A DNA stretch of 64,000 bases from the NCBI RefSeq assembly GCF_000226115.1, contig NC_016459.1, forward strand, positions 3,602,501-3,666,500, written 5' to 3'. The notes beneath the pieces are model-generated. The model was not told the DNA's origin. It saw nothing but the letters and a program-made list of their open reading frames with translations, and did no database searches. Made by a program: the position numbers and the translations under genes. The stretch comes from Thermothielavioides terrestris NRRL 8126 (taxonomy: Eukaryota; Ascomycota; Sordariomycetes; Sordariales; Chaetomiaceae). Positions 12,929 through 24,622 of this stretch are shown here, piece after piece. The stretch's first letter is position 1; each line of letters opens with the position of its first letter.

Positions 12929-13710
12929 AGAAGGTGGGAGGTAGGTAATTAGATCAGTTGCACAGGTCTTTCTCTATTGTTCCTTAGCAAGTTAAGTGGT
13001 CGAGTTCCCAGGTACAAAGCCATGGGCATTGCCAACTCTCTGTATCTGATATCCCGGGCATGGCCGTCCTTTTGAGTCTTTGGAGTCCTTGGTCCTTGCA
13101 GAAGATGTCTCAGTCGCAACCGTGTGTTGCTTAGTAGTATCAAGCTTAACAATCAAGCTTGTTTTCGTGCGTGCGCAGGCAAAGGATTGGTGAGTCAAAA
13201 TCCGTCTCTAATCTTTTGAATGCTATCACAAACATGTAGGGTTTGAAATCTTTTTTGTCCTAGACTGCATACATGAATTCTGTACGAATATGGCCAGCTA
13301 AACTTCCCAGTAGGCCTGGTATCTTCGGAATACTCACCTCACTCACCTTGCACAACCTCCAACTTCAGTAAGCACACCGTAAAACACTCCGTCAACACAC
13401 TGTATCCACACGGTATGCTTCCCCACTTGTTCCAGAACAGCCCAGCGATCAGGCAAGCCATCGATTTCCTGGCTCCGACCATCCAACCAAGCCCGAGTTT
13501 GTCATGGCAGTTGACAAAACTGTAAAGGCAACCGACCGCACCCTGCCTCTTCGACCCTCAGGCCTGTTGAACTTCACCCGTTCACGGATTCGTCTCCCTT
13601 CAGCCTGAAGCAGAAGACGCTTCGATTTGCCAGCTTTATTTTCATTGAAAACTTGGCGATTGAATAAACCAACTCGTTATTCACGTTAATCGCTTGGGCA
13701 GAGCGCCAAG
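12929..13710. other. Intergenic region
   Basis: This is the 3' flank of the NLR gene and the promoter/leader of the DUF4470-MYND gene. Base composition is mixed and no open frame has coding character. Nothing else is recognised. Confidence 0.6.
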
Positions 13711-16700
13711 ATGCCCACACCCCGGGTCCTCGAATCGGCCACTCGGGTCCACGTGGGCAGGTTTCGCCCAGCTCAGAACCTTGCAGAACATCTGCCCCAG
13801 GGCGTCGACGCAGACATCCTAGTTCTCGGCTGCGGGGATGTTCGCGACATCCTGTACACCTCGTCCGTCGAGCAGGGGCTCCCAGAGCGTAAGCTCGACA
13901 TCACCGCCTGCGACCTCGATGAATACCTCATCGGTGAGTCTCGCCGATGAACTGCGCCGTTGGAGAATCACGAATTAACGCTGCCCAGCGCGAAATGTCC
14001 TGTTCCTCACGCTCGTCCTCGACGACGACGACGACGTCTCGTTGGAACAGCTGTGGAACATCTACTACCACTTCTACCTCGACGAGCCTGATCTGTTGAT
14101 CCTCTGCAACCAGGCCCAGAAACTGCTCAGCCTTTCCCAGTCCCTGCAAGCCTGGCACGCGAGCCCCTACGGAGCGACCTTGCGCTTCTGCGACGAGACC
14201 ACCCTGTCTCTCGTCCACAGCATCTGGGCCAAATACGCGGACGCCGCCCGTTTCTCCAAGCCCTGGGACAAACAGCACTGGGAACCCTTCGAGGATAATC
14301 TGCGAGCGGCGCGACTGAGGAAGCATTGCACCGTCCGCGCCTCCAAGCAGGATGTCGCCCGCTCCTGCGGGCCCTTGGCAACGCAGCTTGCCGACAAGCT
14401 GCTCTTCGCCGCCAACCAGCACTGGGAGCGGGGCTTGGCCGGCTCCGTCGCTCTCCCAGATCTTCGCAAGAAGGAGACACCCGAGATCCCAAACCCCGTG
14501 TTTGCGATCCCACTCATGATCCCCTCCGCCTCCCTCAAGTACCCGACCGATCCACTGCTCAGTTTCCATCTCGCCGCCGCCCATGCCAAGCTCACCGAGC
14601 TATCTCCGCTTCGGCTGGAAGAAGAGGAACACAGCCACCTTGACTCGCAGGACAGGCTGTTGCAGATGGCCCTCATGCAGTTCGATGACTGGACCGACGC
14701 ATTCATCAACGCCGCGCCGAGGACCGTCGTCCGGTTCACAGCCTCCGAAGCCTTTGCCTTCTGCTACACTCTCCGATATAACCTGCAGACCGGTGCCACG
14801 TGCGCTCAGTGGTACCGCGGGAAGCTCGGCTTCGACGTGCTTCAGCTGGCTGAATCGGAGTATGGTCCCGGCGGCAAGGCTCCGAAGCAGTTTGACGTTG
14901 TCGACACGTCCACCCTCCCCGACGACGCTGGCGTTCTGAATTGGCTGGTCTCCGCTGGCCCTATGCTGAAGGATGCGCCGTCTTCGACTCTGTATACAGA
15001 GAACCCCCACAACATGAGCTTGTCGAGTGTCTTCGAGGATGAGCTCGTCTATACAACCACGACGTTCTCTTCCCTCCTCGGGCTGGTGCCGGCGGAGCAT
15101 TGGACGAACGCAAGCGCAACATCAAGATTCGATGAGGTCTGGACCGCTTGGTCTGACCGAAAGGCGCCAGTAGAAGCTAAGACGGTGTGCATCGCATTCC
15201 GTAACGCGTGGAAGCTGAACAAGTACATGGTTGGAGAGCAGCCAAACACCGCAAACCTGCACACTAAATTCGACGACGTGCTCGATTTCGCTTCTAAGGT
15301 GTTCACCTCCCTGTTCGGAATACATGAGCGGGAGGGGCCTGCACGTCGGCAAGATCTGAAGCACCTGATTGCCCAGACGCCGCCGTGGCTCCAGCATACC
15401 GAAGACACTATGGCCGCTCTTGTCAATGCGATGGGCGATGAAGCACGATTGAATCTGACTGAGCTTCGCGAGCGCTACGTGGGACGCCTCGTCTCCGCCC
15501 AGCTAGGCATGCGGGCGACGTGTCACATCTCCGCCTTCATCCACGAGTCGTCGCCCGATCTTCCACTTGGCTTGCTGGACTCTTGGGTGTCGCGGGTGGA
15601 CAAGCGGCAGCCTGCGTTTCGGAACTGGTCCCAGCGCCCCCGAACGGTTGCTGTCACCGTGGTAATTCCCCGGGAACATTGGGCAGCGGTGAAGCCGCTG
15701 TCGAGGGGTGGGGGTGACTATAGGGAGTGGTGCAGCGCCCTGATGTCCGGCCATATTCGATACTTTGGCAAGAAAGACGACAATGGTGGTGATATGGCCG
15801 CAACGTTCTCGGACGTGCAAATCTGCTTCGGCGCCGTCAAGACCGAGGGCGCCCGCGACAGGGACGACTTCACCGTCTCTGTAGAAGAAGACAAGGACGG
15901 CTGGAACGGGACGTCGCCCATGGTCATTTCGTTCTACGTCCCCACGGAACTCGTCGATGCCATGTACAACGAGGCGTGCGTCGGCATGGGACTACTCCGT
16001 ACCACGCGCAATTCTCAAGGATGGGAGGAGGAGCTTGAGGAGTCGGTGGTCGTCTCTGAGGTGGAGTGTTTCGACGAGAACCGCGTCTTCCTCTCGAAGT
16101 ACCGGCCCGGACAGACCGGTTATGCCGTTACTGAGGGCATTCTGCGAGACTTGCAGCGGAAGTCGGAGACCTCGGCCGAGAGAAATGCAGCCGCATCACC
16201 AATGTTTACCGCCAACTACCACATGGAGTGGTTGAAGATTGACACCATCACCGGCCGCCTCGACATCACTTCGGCTCAAGGCAAGCAGCTGCTGGCCGAC
16301 AAGGTGCCGATCGTACGCCGCCAGTCGTCCCCGTACACGATCGACATCGTCTTTGGCAAGAAGACGCTGGTTCTGCCCCTCAGCTTCCCACTGCCCGTCC
16401 TCGCAGACGGCGCCAAGCTCCGCGTCGCCCGCAAGTCCGCCTACATCGAGGTCGTCGCGCCGATCGCGCAGCCAAGCACATCGCCCGAGGTCCTCGAGGA
16501 CTACATGCTGCCCACGGCGCTGCTCCAGCCCAGCGGCATCCCCGCGACGCTCAACATCCCGCACCTCAACCTCGACCGGCTCCCGATCCTCGCGCTCGAC
16601 GACAAGTCCCGCACGCGCTTCCTCACCACCCTCACCTCGCTGACCTTCTCGTCCCGCGAGCGCCGCCTGCGCGCGCGCGTCCAGGCCCCCGCCGACCCAC

Positions 16701-17575
16701 CGCCGCCACAATCCTCCTCCTCCACCTCCCAGACCACCGGCAACAACAACAAAAACAGCAGCAACAACAACAACGGCCTGTCGTCCTCGGCGCGCCTCAA
16801 CTTCAAAGAATCCCTCTTCACCATCTTCATGCTCGCCTCAGGCCTGCAGGGCGGGCAGACGGGGCTGTTTGCGCTGACGCACCCGCAGCGCGGCGGGGTG
16901 CACATGCTGCTGTTCGCGAGCGCGGTGCGGCTGGACGGGGCGCACGGCAGCGTGGTGCTGGACGCGGCGGTGCTGCCGCTGACCAAGGACCTGGTGGCCG
17001 GCGGCGAGCTGGCCGAGTTCCTGCTGCTGCTGCGCGCGCTCGAGTGCTGCTCGCTGACGGTCGACGACGCGGAGCTGCGCCTGTGGAAGCGCGCGCTGCC
17101 CGCGCTGGCCGAGCGCTGCCGCACGTGGCGGCACGACGAGGCTACGTGTGAGTATGTGCGGGCCGGGAAAGCGCCGGTCTCGCTCGACGACGGCGCCCGC
17201 GTGCTCTGCAGCTGCGGCGAGGGCAAGCTGCCGGCCGATTTCATGCCGCTGCCGGAATGGGAGACGGTCGCGAAAAAGTACGCCACGCGCGTGGCCATCA
17301 GCCCCGTGTATGCGTCGGTGCTGGTCGAGGAGCTGATTGACCCCGCGCTGGCGAGGGCGGTGGCGACGGGCGAGGCGCTGGGCGACGGCAGCGGGGATGT
17401 GATGAAGGCTTGCAGGAACTGCGGCAAGACGGAGGAGCAGGACGGGGTCAGGCTGAAGAGGTGCTTGCGGTGTCTCGAGGTGGCGTATTGCTCGAATGTG
17501 TGCCAGAAGCTGGACTGGAAGAAGCACCGGATGGAGTGCGAGGAAGCAGAAGTTTACGTCCATGGAAACAAGTGA
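13711..17575 (+). CDS. DUF4470 and MYND-type zinc-finger protein
   Basis: Exons 13711..13933 and 13989..17575 are joined by a 55-nt phase-1 intron (GTGAGT donor, TTAAC branch, CCCAG acceptor), giving 1,269 aa. The ATG at 13711 sits in good context (GCCAAGATG). The N-terminus (about residues 25-130) has the DUF4470 pattern: an LVLGCGDVRDILYT core, then DITACDLDEYLIARNVLF, which resembles a Rossmann-like nucleotide-binding fold. The C-terminus (about 1215-1256) is a MYND finger with ordered Cys/His pairs (CRNCGK, CLRCLEVAYCSNVCQ, DWKKHRMEC), a protein-interaction module. Between them lies a long unrecognised region with an Asn-rich low-complexity tract (encoded near 16740-16780). Such proteins are common in filamentous ascomycetes, but no catalytic role is established, and I assign none. 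The last third of the gene is much more GC-rich than the first. Confidence 0.8.
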
Positions 17576-20011
17576 CAGGTGGTCGAGGGCTGACTGACTC
17601 AACGGCCGCCGCCACACTTGGGACTGGACGAGGCCGACGAAGATGGACTGTCTGGGCCATTCGTGCCTTCGGGATATGTTGGCTAGGTTCACTGTATGGA
17701 TGGGATTGTCCCGCGCAACTGCCCCCCATCCTTGGGAGCGTCGTTGCTCACGTCGGGTGTGCAGGCTTGTGGCGATGGACGCGGCGTCACAGTTGTCTGC
17801 CGTACGCGAGGACCGGCCTTGCTTTACTCCATCACGAATTCTGGGGTACTGATAGTGTCCTTGCAGGCGGGGGGGTTGTCGGGACTCATGTATATAGGGC
17901 CGCCAGTGTGCTTCTCAACGTCTGTTCGTTTTGCGTCGGCACACAACAGATAGCAACCTAGACACGAAAGGCACGAAAGGTCCCATGAGATCCAACTGTT
18001 AGAGTATTCATGCAGCCACGAGAGGGTGTTGAAGCCAGCTTGGTTCTGAATACTACAACATCCCAGCGTGTAGGCCGGGCTGGCAACTCCTGTTGAGTAA
18101 AGCTGCTTTCTTTGACAATCCTACCGGCTCTTAGTCCCCGAGCCGCGGCGGGCACAAGGACACGGAGCGGGGTCAGGACACTTCGGTGGTTCGACTTCCA
18201 TGATGGGCGATGGAGAAGCCAAGCCAGTCAATGACTGAGGTATGGGGGAGGAATTAATCAAACTTGTGGTTGGCAGCTTGTTTGAGAGGCCCGGAGGAGG
18301 GATCGGAGCCAAAAAATCCATCCATCTTAGTGTAATCCGTCAAACTTGGATGATGCGCCGCAACGTTTTCGCACGAGAGTTTCCCACGGGGGGCTGTGTC
18401 CCGGTGGGAAAATTGAATTGCCTACAGCCACCCCGCCGTGTGATTTCGTTAGAACAGAAAGCCAGACCCGGAACCTCCGGACCTGCGTTGCTGCGTCCTC
18501 TTCCACCAGGATCCCATTCCGTTCTGCAAACGGCCGAAAGTGGTCGCGGCCAAAGAGATGTCTCGAGAAAGCAGCAGTCATGTGGTCACTCGACCAGCAC
18601 AACAAAGGGCTTGGGCTGGCTGCCTCCGTACCTCAGCAGTCTCTACGGTTACGCGCATACATATTGCATATTGTACGGATACAAGACAGGCAAGCTGCCA
18701 AACAAGTAGTTAGCTCAGGCCCGATTCCCCCACGATCCCCATGTTTCTTGTTTCATGTTTGCGGATCCCAGCCACGCTGGCGGCCAAGGCCACCGAGAGG
18801 ACAACTGGAGATTCCGCTCTGCTGCGATGCGCCGCCGGCATCAATCGCCACGGCCCGGCGACGCTCTGCAGGGCGACAGGCGGTTGGCGAAGATAATTTA
18901 TTTTGATGTTGTTGGCTGGCAGACGCACAAAACCCTGCACTCGCCGTCGTGGCGAGATAACTAACGTTGCCATTCCCGACTCAATAGTGCAGAATGGGGA
19001 GGGTGGCGTGCGTCTCCCGATCACAAGGATGCGTCGAATTTGCCTCGCCTGTTGAAGATACGCTGTTCTTCAGATGCCAAAATGATGGATTAGGATAGTG
19101 AATGATACTATTCGAGCGGGAAATACGGGAATAACTTAACATTTGATGTCTGCTGTTAACAGGCCCGAGATCCCGTAAGTACGTTCCAAAATCGCAACTG
19201 ATCGGCGGATGGCCGCGGCCCCTGAATTTGTGCCTGGCAGTCTTGCAGATGGCGTGTTCTCCCGGGCCAATGATCGCCTGCCACTTCGTTTACTTGATGA
19301 CAGTGCGCGACTTGATTGGCCAGTGCTGCAGTAAAAGATCCCCAACCGGCTAAGCCCAAACGGTGTTTCCCTGCTCTTTGATGGTCAGGAACGGCCGAAC
19401 ACGCAGGGGTCCTTGAGCGGGTCGGTGCCAGCGTCCTCCCGAGGACCCAGCGCAATTTCGTTTCGGCTTCCGCTTGTGGCTTTTGGGACGAAGCCTTCGT
19501 GTGGGTTCTCAGGCGTGTCTCCCTCCTCGCCCGATCTCCTCCTTGCAACAAAATCACTGTCATTCCCTCCACTCGCTGCGAGTCACTCCTTTGAAGCCCA
19601 TCGCGTGCACCTTCACTCCACCGTTGCAAGCCGGGATAGGCATCTGTTCCTCTCCGTCGGCATCGCTGCCCTCAGCACGCTGCGGGATTTGAGAAATGCC
19701 CTCTCGACTGTGAACTCGGAGCCGCGTGCAGAGCCAGGCAACAAGCAGTCACCACCCAAGACCACTCCCACTCGTTCAATCCGCTTCGATTCGACTTCCC
19801 TTGGGCCGCACATCCAGGCTCAACTTGTTTCTCTTTGCTTTTTTTTTTTTTTCTGTGTTAGCAACACGCTGGGACAGCCGTCGTCGACCGACGTAGCTCA
19901 GCGGACCCTCGACCGCCGACGCGAGGGCAATTCAGCACCTTCCGAAAGTCGCCAGCGAGACTTGCGACCAGGCCCCGACATTTGGCCAAAGAATTACACG
20001 AGTCGCCCACG
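17576..20011. other. Long intergenic region with the WSC-gene leader
   Basis: About 2.4 kb with no recognisable gene on either strand. The last few hundred bases are CT-rich and include a T15 tract near 19840 followed by TTAG. This is compatible with a long leader and a 5'-UTR intron of the WSC gene. No RNA gene or repeat is recognised. Confidence 0.5.
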
Positions 20012-21029
20012 ATGCAGAGCAAGCCTGTTGTCGTAGCGGTCGCGCTCCTCGCGCTCGCCCAGGCGACGCCCAAGAACTTGCTGTCCTCAATACGTCTGAG
20101 GCGCGCCGAAATTTTTGGCCGGGCACCCGATGGCACGCAACCAAAGGTGTTGCCCCCCGAGCTCGGCACGCCGACAGTGCAAGGCTGCTTCAGTTCGTCG
20201 GGTAATCTCACACTCAACTCCACCCCGACGTACAATAGCATCGACGGATGCGCAAACAAGGTCTGCCGCCCGGCTGGCTTCCCGGTTGGTGGCACGACGG
20301 GCGGCAACCAATGCTGGTGCGGTACCACGTATCCTCCCAAGGACACGTTGGTAGACCCCAGCCATTGCACCACGTCCTGCAACAGCTATCCCTCCGAGGC
20401 GTGTAAGTATTTTTGCGTTTGCTGGTCATGGCCACTGGACATGGTCACTGACTGGGGCGTCGCAGGCGGCGGGGATGGTTTCTGGACCATCTACAACACT
20501 GGGCTGGACCTCAACGTCAAGTACCAGCCCAACTCGACCACAGACAATCAGTCGTCGACCTCGTCATCAAGCACCACATCCCCGACCGAGGCCGCCACAA
20601 AACCAGCGACGACCGTGAGGGTGACCGAGACAGCCAGCGCCCAGCCGACCGCTGACAGCAGCGGCGGCGGCGGCGGCCCCAACGTCGGTGGGATCGTCGC
20701 TGGGGTCGTGGTCTCTGTCATCGTCGTCCTGTCCGTGGTTGGCGGCGGCTTCTTCTACTTGCGGCGTAGGAGGAATCGGGAGATCGAGGAGGAGTACCGG
20801 CGCAACGCTGCGGTCAACAACTTCCTTGGCAAGCCTCCCGGCAGCAGCGGCGGCATGTCCTCAATGGACTCTCGGCTGGATCCAGTCATGGTCCAGAGGA
20901 GGTTGAGCGACGGCAGCATCGCCGACAACCAGGACTATTCCAGGAGGATTCTTCGCGTATGCTCCCCGTCCACTTCCCCGCTTACTCTGGAGTGATCTGC
21001 TGACCGCCTCCCAGGTCACCAATGCATGA
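20012..21029 (+). CDS. WSC-domain cell-wall stress sensor-like membrane protein
   Basis: There are three exons: 20012..20402, 20466..20956 and 21015..21029 (298 aa). The ATG at 20012 opens a signal peptide (MQSKPVVVAVALLALAQAT). A cysteine-rich WSC domain follows (VQGCFSSS, DGCANKVC, GGNQCWCG, CTTSCNSYPSEAC, then GGGDGFWTIYNTG), then a Ser/Thr-rich mucin-like stalk. A single membrane helix (GGIVAGVVVSVIVVLSVV) is followed by a basic cytoplasmic start (RRRRNREIEEE). The tail ends NQDYSRRILRVTNA. This layout is that of WSC sensors, which feed Rho1/PKC cell-wall-integrity signalling at the plasma membrane. Intron 1 is 63 nt and stopless. The last exon is only 15 nt (GTC ACC AAT GCA TGA), supported by a GTATGC donor, GCTGAC branch and CCCAG acceptor, and by the conserved RRILRV end. 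Confidence 0.85.
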
Positions 21030-21125
21030 TTGCACCCCGAGTGATGACGACAAACGACTGGCCCTGTATTTCTTGTTTGAACTCGGCAGCATTCACGGCG
21101 TTTTAGGGAGGGATTTTGGTGGGGC

Positions 21126-21207
21126 GGATGGGGATATTCGACACAGTCTCGTCACACTCGGTGGTGGATGGGGATATTCGACACAGTCTCGTCACACACT
21201 CGGTGGT
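21126..21207. repeat. Two-copy tandem repeat, about 40 bp
   Basis: Copy 1 (21126-21165) and copy 2 (21166-21207) both run GGATGGGGATATTCGACACA...CTCGGTGGT. Copy 2 differs only by an extra AC in the ACAC run. It lies about 100 bp beyond the WSC stop codon, probably in the 3' UTR or just after it. Confidence 0.9.
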
Positions 21208-22019
21208 GGATCGATCACGCGGACGAAACCTGGTTGAGCGCCGTCTCTTTTTCGTTTGTCTGCTTGGTGGGCATGTCAGGGGTTCCCCGTGGCATGGAGC
21301 TATCCTGGGGGTCTTGCGCCTACCCACGATGTTCCATGCCGCCTTCCCTTCCGCCTCATTTCGCTATCTACAGTTTTTAAACCAGTTACCCAGGGCCCGA
21401 TGCCGGTGTCTTCATGTCCGTCCAGTTCTGCGGCTTTGGCACGAGTCGAACAAGTAACAATGGGGACACAGAACGCTTCTTTTCTGCTCTGACGGCGTTG
21501 CTTTCAGCCTGCTTCAGAGCACCCTGTGATTTTCCGAGATGGCGGGCAGGCGGGCGGGCTTTGATGGCGACTGGACGAAGTTCGAGAGAGGGCATAAGAT
21601 TTTTCTCCTGGACAGGCCAGGTCTTCAACTGCTCCTGTCGCTCTTCGCTTCTCTCGCGAGCAACGGTTTATTTTCTCATGGGCGCTCTAATGTATGTACT
21701 GGCGGGATTAGGGATTAGGAATGATAGAAAAGGGAATATACTCTATATAACTTACTATTGATGTCTCTGTTCGCGAGTTCCTCTTCGACTCGTCGTTAGG
21801 CAATCACCCCCTTTTTACCAAACTTGATGGACCTTGGGATCCCCGCTGCAGTTGTTGCCGATAGATTAGGCGAGATGTTTCCCGTGGGGAGCCCCATTTG
21901 CCGGGTGTGCTGTTCGGCTACACTCGTTACTCGACAGGCTGCGCTGGTTCGACCACGGGAAATGCGGTTTTGTCGATCTCGCTGCTTAGCGTCGTGGCAC
22001 CCCCTCTACCTCTGGCGAA

Positions 22020-22247
22020 TGCACCTGCCCCCGCCGGCAGGCGACCCTCACCAAGAAGACGGAGCTGAACGAGAAGATGATCGCCTGGTCTCGGGAGACC
22101 GACAGCCCGGCGACTGCGGCGAACGTGCTCCTGTCACCGTAGACCACCCTGGCCTCCCGATGGGTGAAATCTTACGACGATGAGTACGATAGTAGCACGT
22201 ACGAGGGCCCAAGGCGGCCGGGCCAGAATGGAACTCGCTGTCCATGA
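22020..22247 (+). pseudogene. Stop-interrupted coding fragment of unknown family
   Basis: One plus-strand frame reads like coding sequence with GC-ending codons: TLTKKTELNEKMIAWSRETD, then SPATAANVLLSP, a TAG at 22140-22142, then TTLASRWVKSYDDEYDSST and a TGA at 22245-22247. The single TAG could derive from CAG by one C-to-T change. Alternatively the bases CACCGTAG could be the 3' end of an intron and the downstream part a genuine last exon. No upstream partner exon or domain was recognised. Confidence 0.35.
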
Positions 22248-22843
22248 CTCGGGATGAGCAGGCAGACATGATATAGATTCGGTCATCGACAAGGCCTTGT
22301 TCGAATCCGACAAGCATGGGTGCGCATATTCCCCTCCGCAGATACGGTAGGGAACAGGCACCAACCAGGTAGGTAGGTAGCGCGTGCAAGACATGACACT
22401 GCGCAGGAGATTGCCACCAGCCAAGACGCATGCTTCGGGCTTCTAATCTATACACAATATGCACATTAGGTATCTTAGCAACGAAAGTACAAGGAATAAA
22501 ACTCGCCCAATGGCTATTTCAGCATCACCTCCGGTGCTGTTGGGTCGGATTTCAGGTGCTTCCTTTGGGTCCTTCCTGCAGCTGGAGAATTGGTGCAGCA
22601 GCGCAGCGGGTGAGACCCCCGGGCTTGCATCTGAAAACGCCGAAGATAGCCGCGCCGAGTTTTTGCAGCACATGAGCCGGACGTCATCCCGCCCAACCAC
22701 GCCGGAAGCACCTGCAGGCTATCCGCATCGAGGCATCTGCTTCGGTCTCTCTCGCCGCGCGTCCCGCCCTGCACGCTTTGGTATCTTCAAGTGCACCTCT
22801 TTCCAGACATAGTGCGCAATACGTCAGTAAATTGCCGTCCAAG

Positions 22844-23989
22844 ATGCCTGGAAGGGTCACTTCAATGCGCAATGCCTCCGCGGCCCTGCGCGCCAGCCGG
22901 CTGGCCCTGCGGCGCGCCTACTACTCGAGCGAAGCGAACGCCGGCCCCATGATCCGCGTGACGAACCTGCCTGCGCCCAACTCGGGCCACATCCGCATCC
23001 TCGAGCTGAACCGGCCGGCCGCGCGCAATGCCATCTCGCGCGCGCTGCTCTCGTCCCTGCGCGGCGAGATCGACGCCGTGCACGCGCAGTACGACCCCGC
23101 AACAGGCGAGGAGCTCCCCACGCCGTCGTGGAACAAGCGGTTCGGCGGCGTCGCTGGTGACGACCAAAAAGGGCCGACGAGGGCGCTGATCCTCGCGTCG
23201 GCGGTTGACACATCCTTCTGCGCCGGCGCAGACCTCAAAGAGCGCAAGACGTTCACCCAGGAGGAGTAAGCTCAAGCTACCTTCGGCCCCGTTCAACGTG
23301 CGCGCGCACACGTGCATCCTCAAGACTGTCTGGCTAACGAGCTGCTCTCTCTCCCCCTCTCTCTTCCCATCCGCAGCACCGCCGCGTTCCTCCACAGCCT
23401 CCGCACGACACTCACCTCCCTCTCGACCCTCCCCGTGCCGACCATCTCGGCCATCTCGTCCCTCGCGCTGGGCGGCGGCCTCGAGCTGGCCCTCGCGACC
23501 CACTTCCGGGTCCTCACCTCGAACGCGGTCGTCGGGCTGCCCGAGACCCGCCTCGGCATCATCCCCGGCGCCGGCGGCACCTACCGGCTGCCGGCGCTGA
23601 TCGGCATCCCGCGCGCGCGCGACCTGATCCTCACGGGCCGCCGCGTGTCCGCGCCCGAGGCGTACTTCCTGGGCATCGCCGACCGGCTGGTGGAGGTGCG
23701 CCCGGAGAGCGAGGAGCAGGCGAAGGAGTGGGAGGCGCTGGAGGAGCACGAGCGGGAGAAGCGGGTGCTGGACACGGCGCGGCGGCTGGCGCTGAGCGAG
23801 GCGGTCCGGCTGGCCAGCGAGATCTGCGAGGGCGGGCCGATCGCCGTGCGCGCGGCCTTGCGCGCGGTGGAGGAGCCGCGCGAGTCGGTGGAGAACAGCA
23901 TGTACGAGAGGGTGGTGAGGACGGAGGATCGGGACGAGGCGCTGAAGGCGTTCGCGGAGAAGAGGAAGCCTGTGTTCAAGGGGAGGTGA
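22844..23989 (+). CDS. Mitochondrial enoyl-CoA hydratase, AUH/3-methylglutaconyl-CoA hydratase-like
   Basis: Exons 22844..23265 and 23377..23989 are joined by a 111-nt phase-2 intron (GTAAGC ... CCGCAG), giving 344 aa, close to the ~340 aa of animal AUH. The N-terminus is a typical matrix-targeting peptide rich in Arg/Ala/Ser (MRNASAALRASRLALRRAYY). A second in-frame ATG at 22865 starts exactly at this segment and may be used. Crotonase hallmarks are present: ELNRPAARNAISRALL, the first oxyanion-hole loop SFCAGADLKERK, the second LALGGGLELALATHFR, and LPETRLGIIPGAGGTYRLP carrying the catalytic Glu region. The protein probably hydrates enoyl-CoA in leucine breakdown (3-methylglutaconyl-CoA). 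A general short-chain enoyl-CoA hydratase is the alternative; the PETRLGIIPGAGGTQ/YRLPR-type signature and the ADLKERK loop favour the AUH subfamily. Confidence 0.85.
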
Positions 23990-24622
23990 TTACTGGGTTT
24001 GTCGAGAGGGCGATGGACCGTTCAACGGTTGGCGCGCATGAGCACATCGTACACGACAGGGGCTCTACACGCTGCGATGAGACGCATACCATGAATTCAG
24101 CCGGCGCGCTGATGGCTAGGTACTTTGGAATGGCCTTCTGGCCCTCCATGGACGATAAGTGTCGAGCCGCCGCGGGAGGACACGAGAGCTGCAGCCCAGC
24201 TTGCCGTAACGTAAGGAGCTAGGTACCATGTAGTTGTGGGCTTCAGGGCGCTCACCCGAAAGCCAGCATTCGCAATAGCCCAACTTGCATCTGATGGCCT
24301 TGCTCCAAGGTGGCTACAGCCTTGGTAACCCCACGGCTACTGGACGTCATTGAGCAGGCCCCCTCCAGACAATCGAGGTTGTGCCAAACCCGCCAGGGCA
24401 GTCACCGCGCGATGACATCATCGGAGTTCGCCCGCGCGTCTCCCCAGTGAGCTCAGACCAGCAGCTCTTAAGCCGCCAGCCAGCAACTCGGGTAGACAAT
24501 TCCTCTCCAATCCATTGCAATTCAACAGTGGACGCACCAGGAACCGCCTGCAGCAGGTCAAGTCTCGGGTCAAATTGGCAGAAACGAGAAAGCGCACAGA
24601 CAACACCACTCAACCTCACATC
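23990..24622. other. Intergenic region
   Basis: This is the 3' flank of the hydratase gene and the promoter/leader of the LEA-like gene. No coding, RNA or repeat feature is recognised. Confidence 0.6.

Larger units (their letters stand above)
21030..22843. other. Intergenic region with a short duplication and a decayed exon
   Basis: This lies between the WSC gene and the enoyl-CoA hydratase gene. It contains a near-perfect 40-bp tandem duplication (21126-21207) and a stop-interrupted coding stretch (about 22020-22247), each listed separately. The final ~300 bp presumably hold the hydratase promoter. No other feature is recognised. Confidence 0.5.

Noticed and set aside
16501..17692. Minus-strand ORFs of about 300 codons opposite the DUF4470-MYND gene
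   Set aside because: They are GC-skew shadows of the real exon with repetitive Arg/Ser composition.
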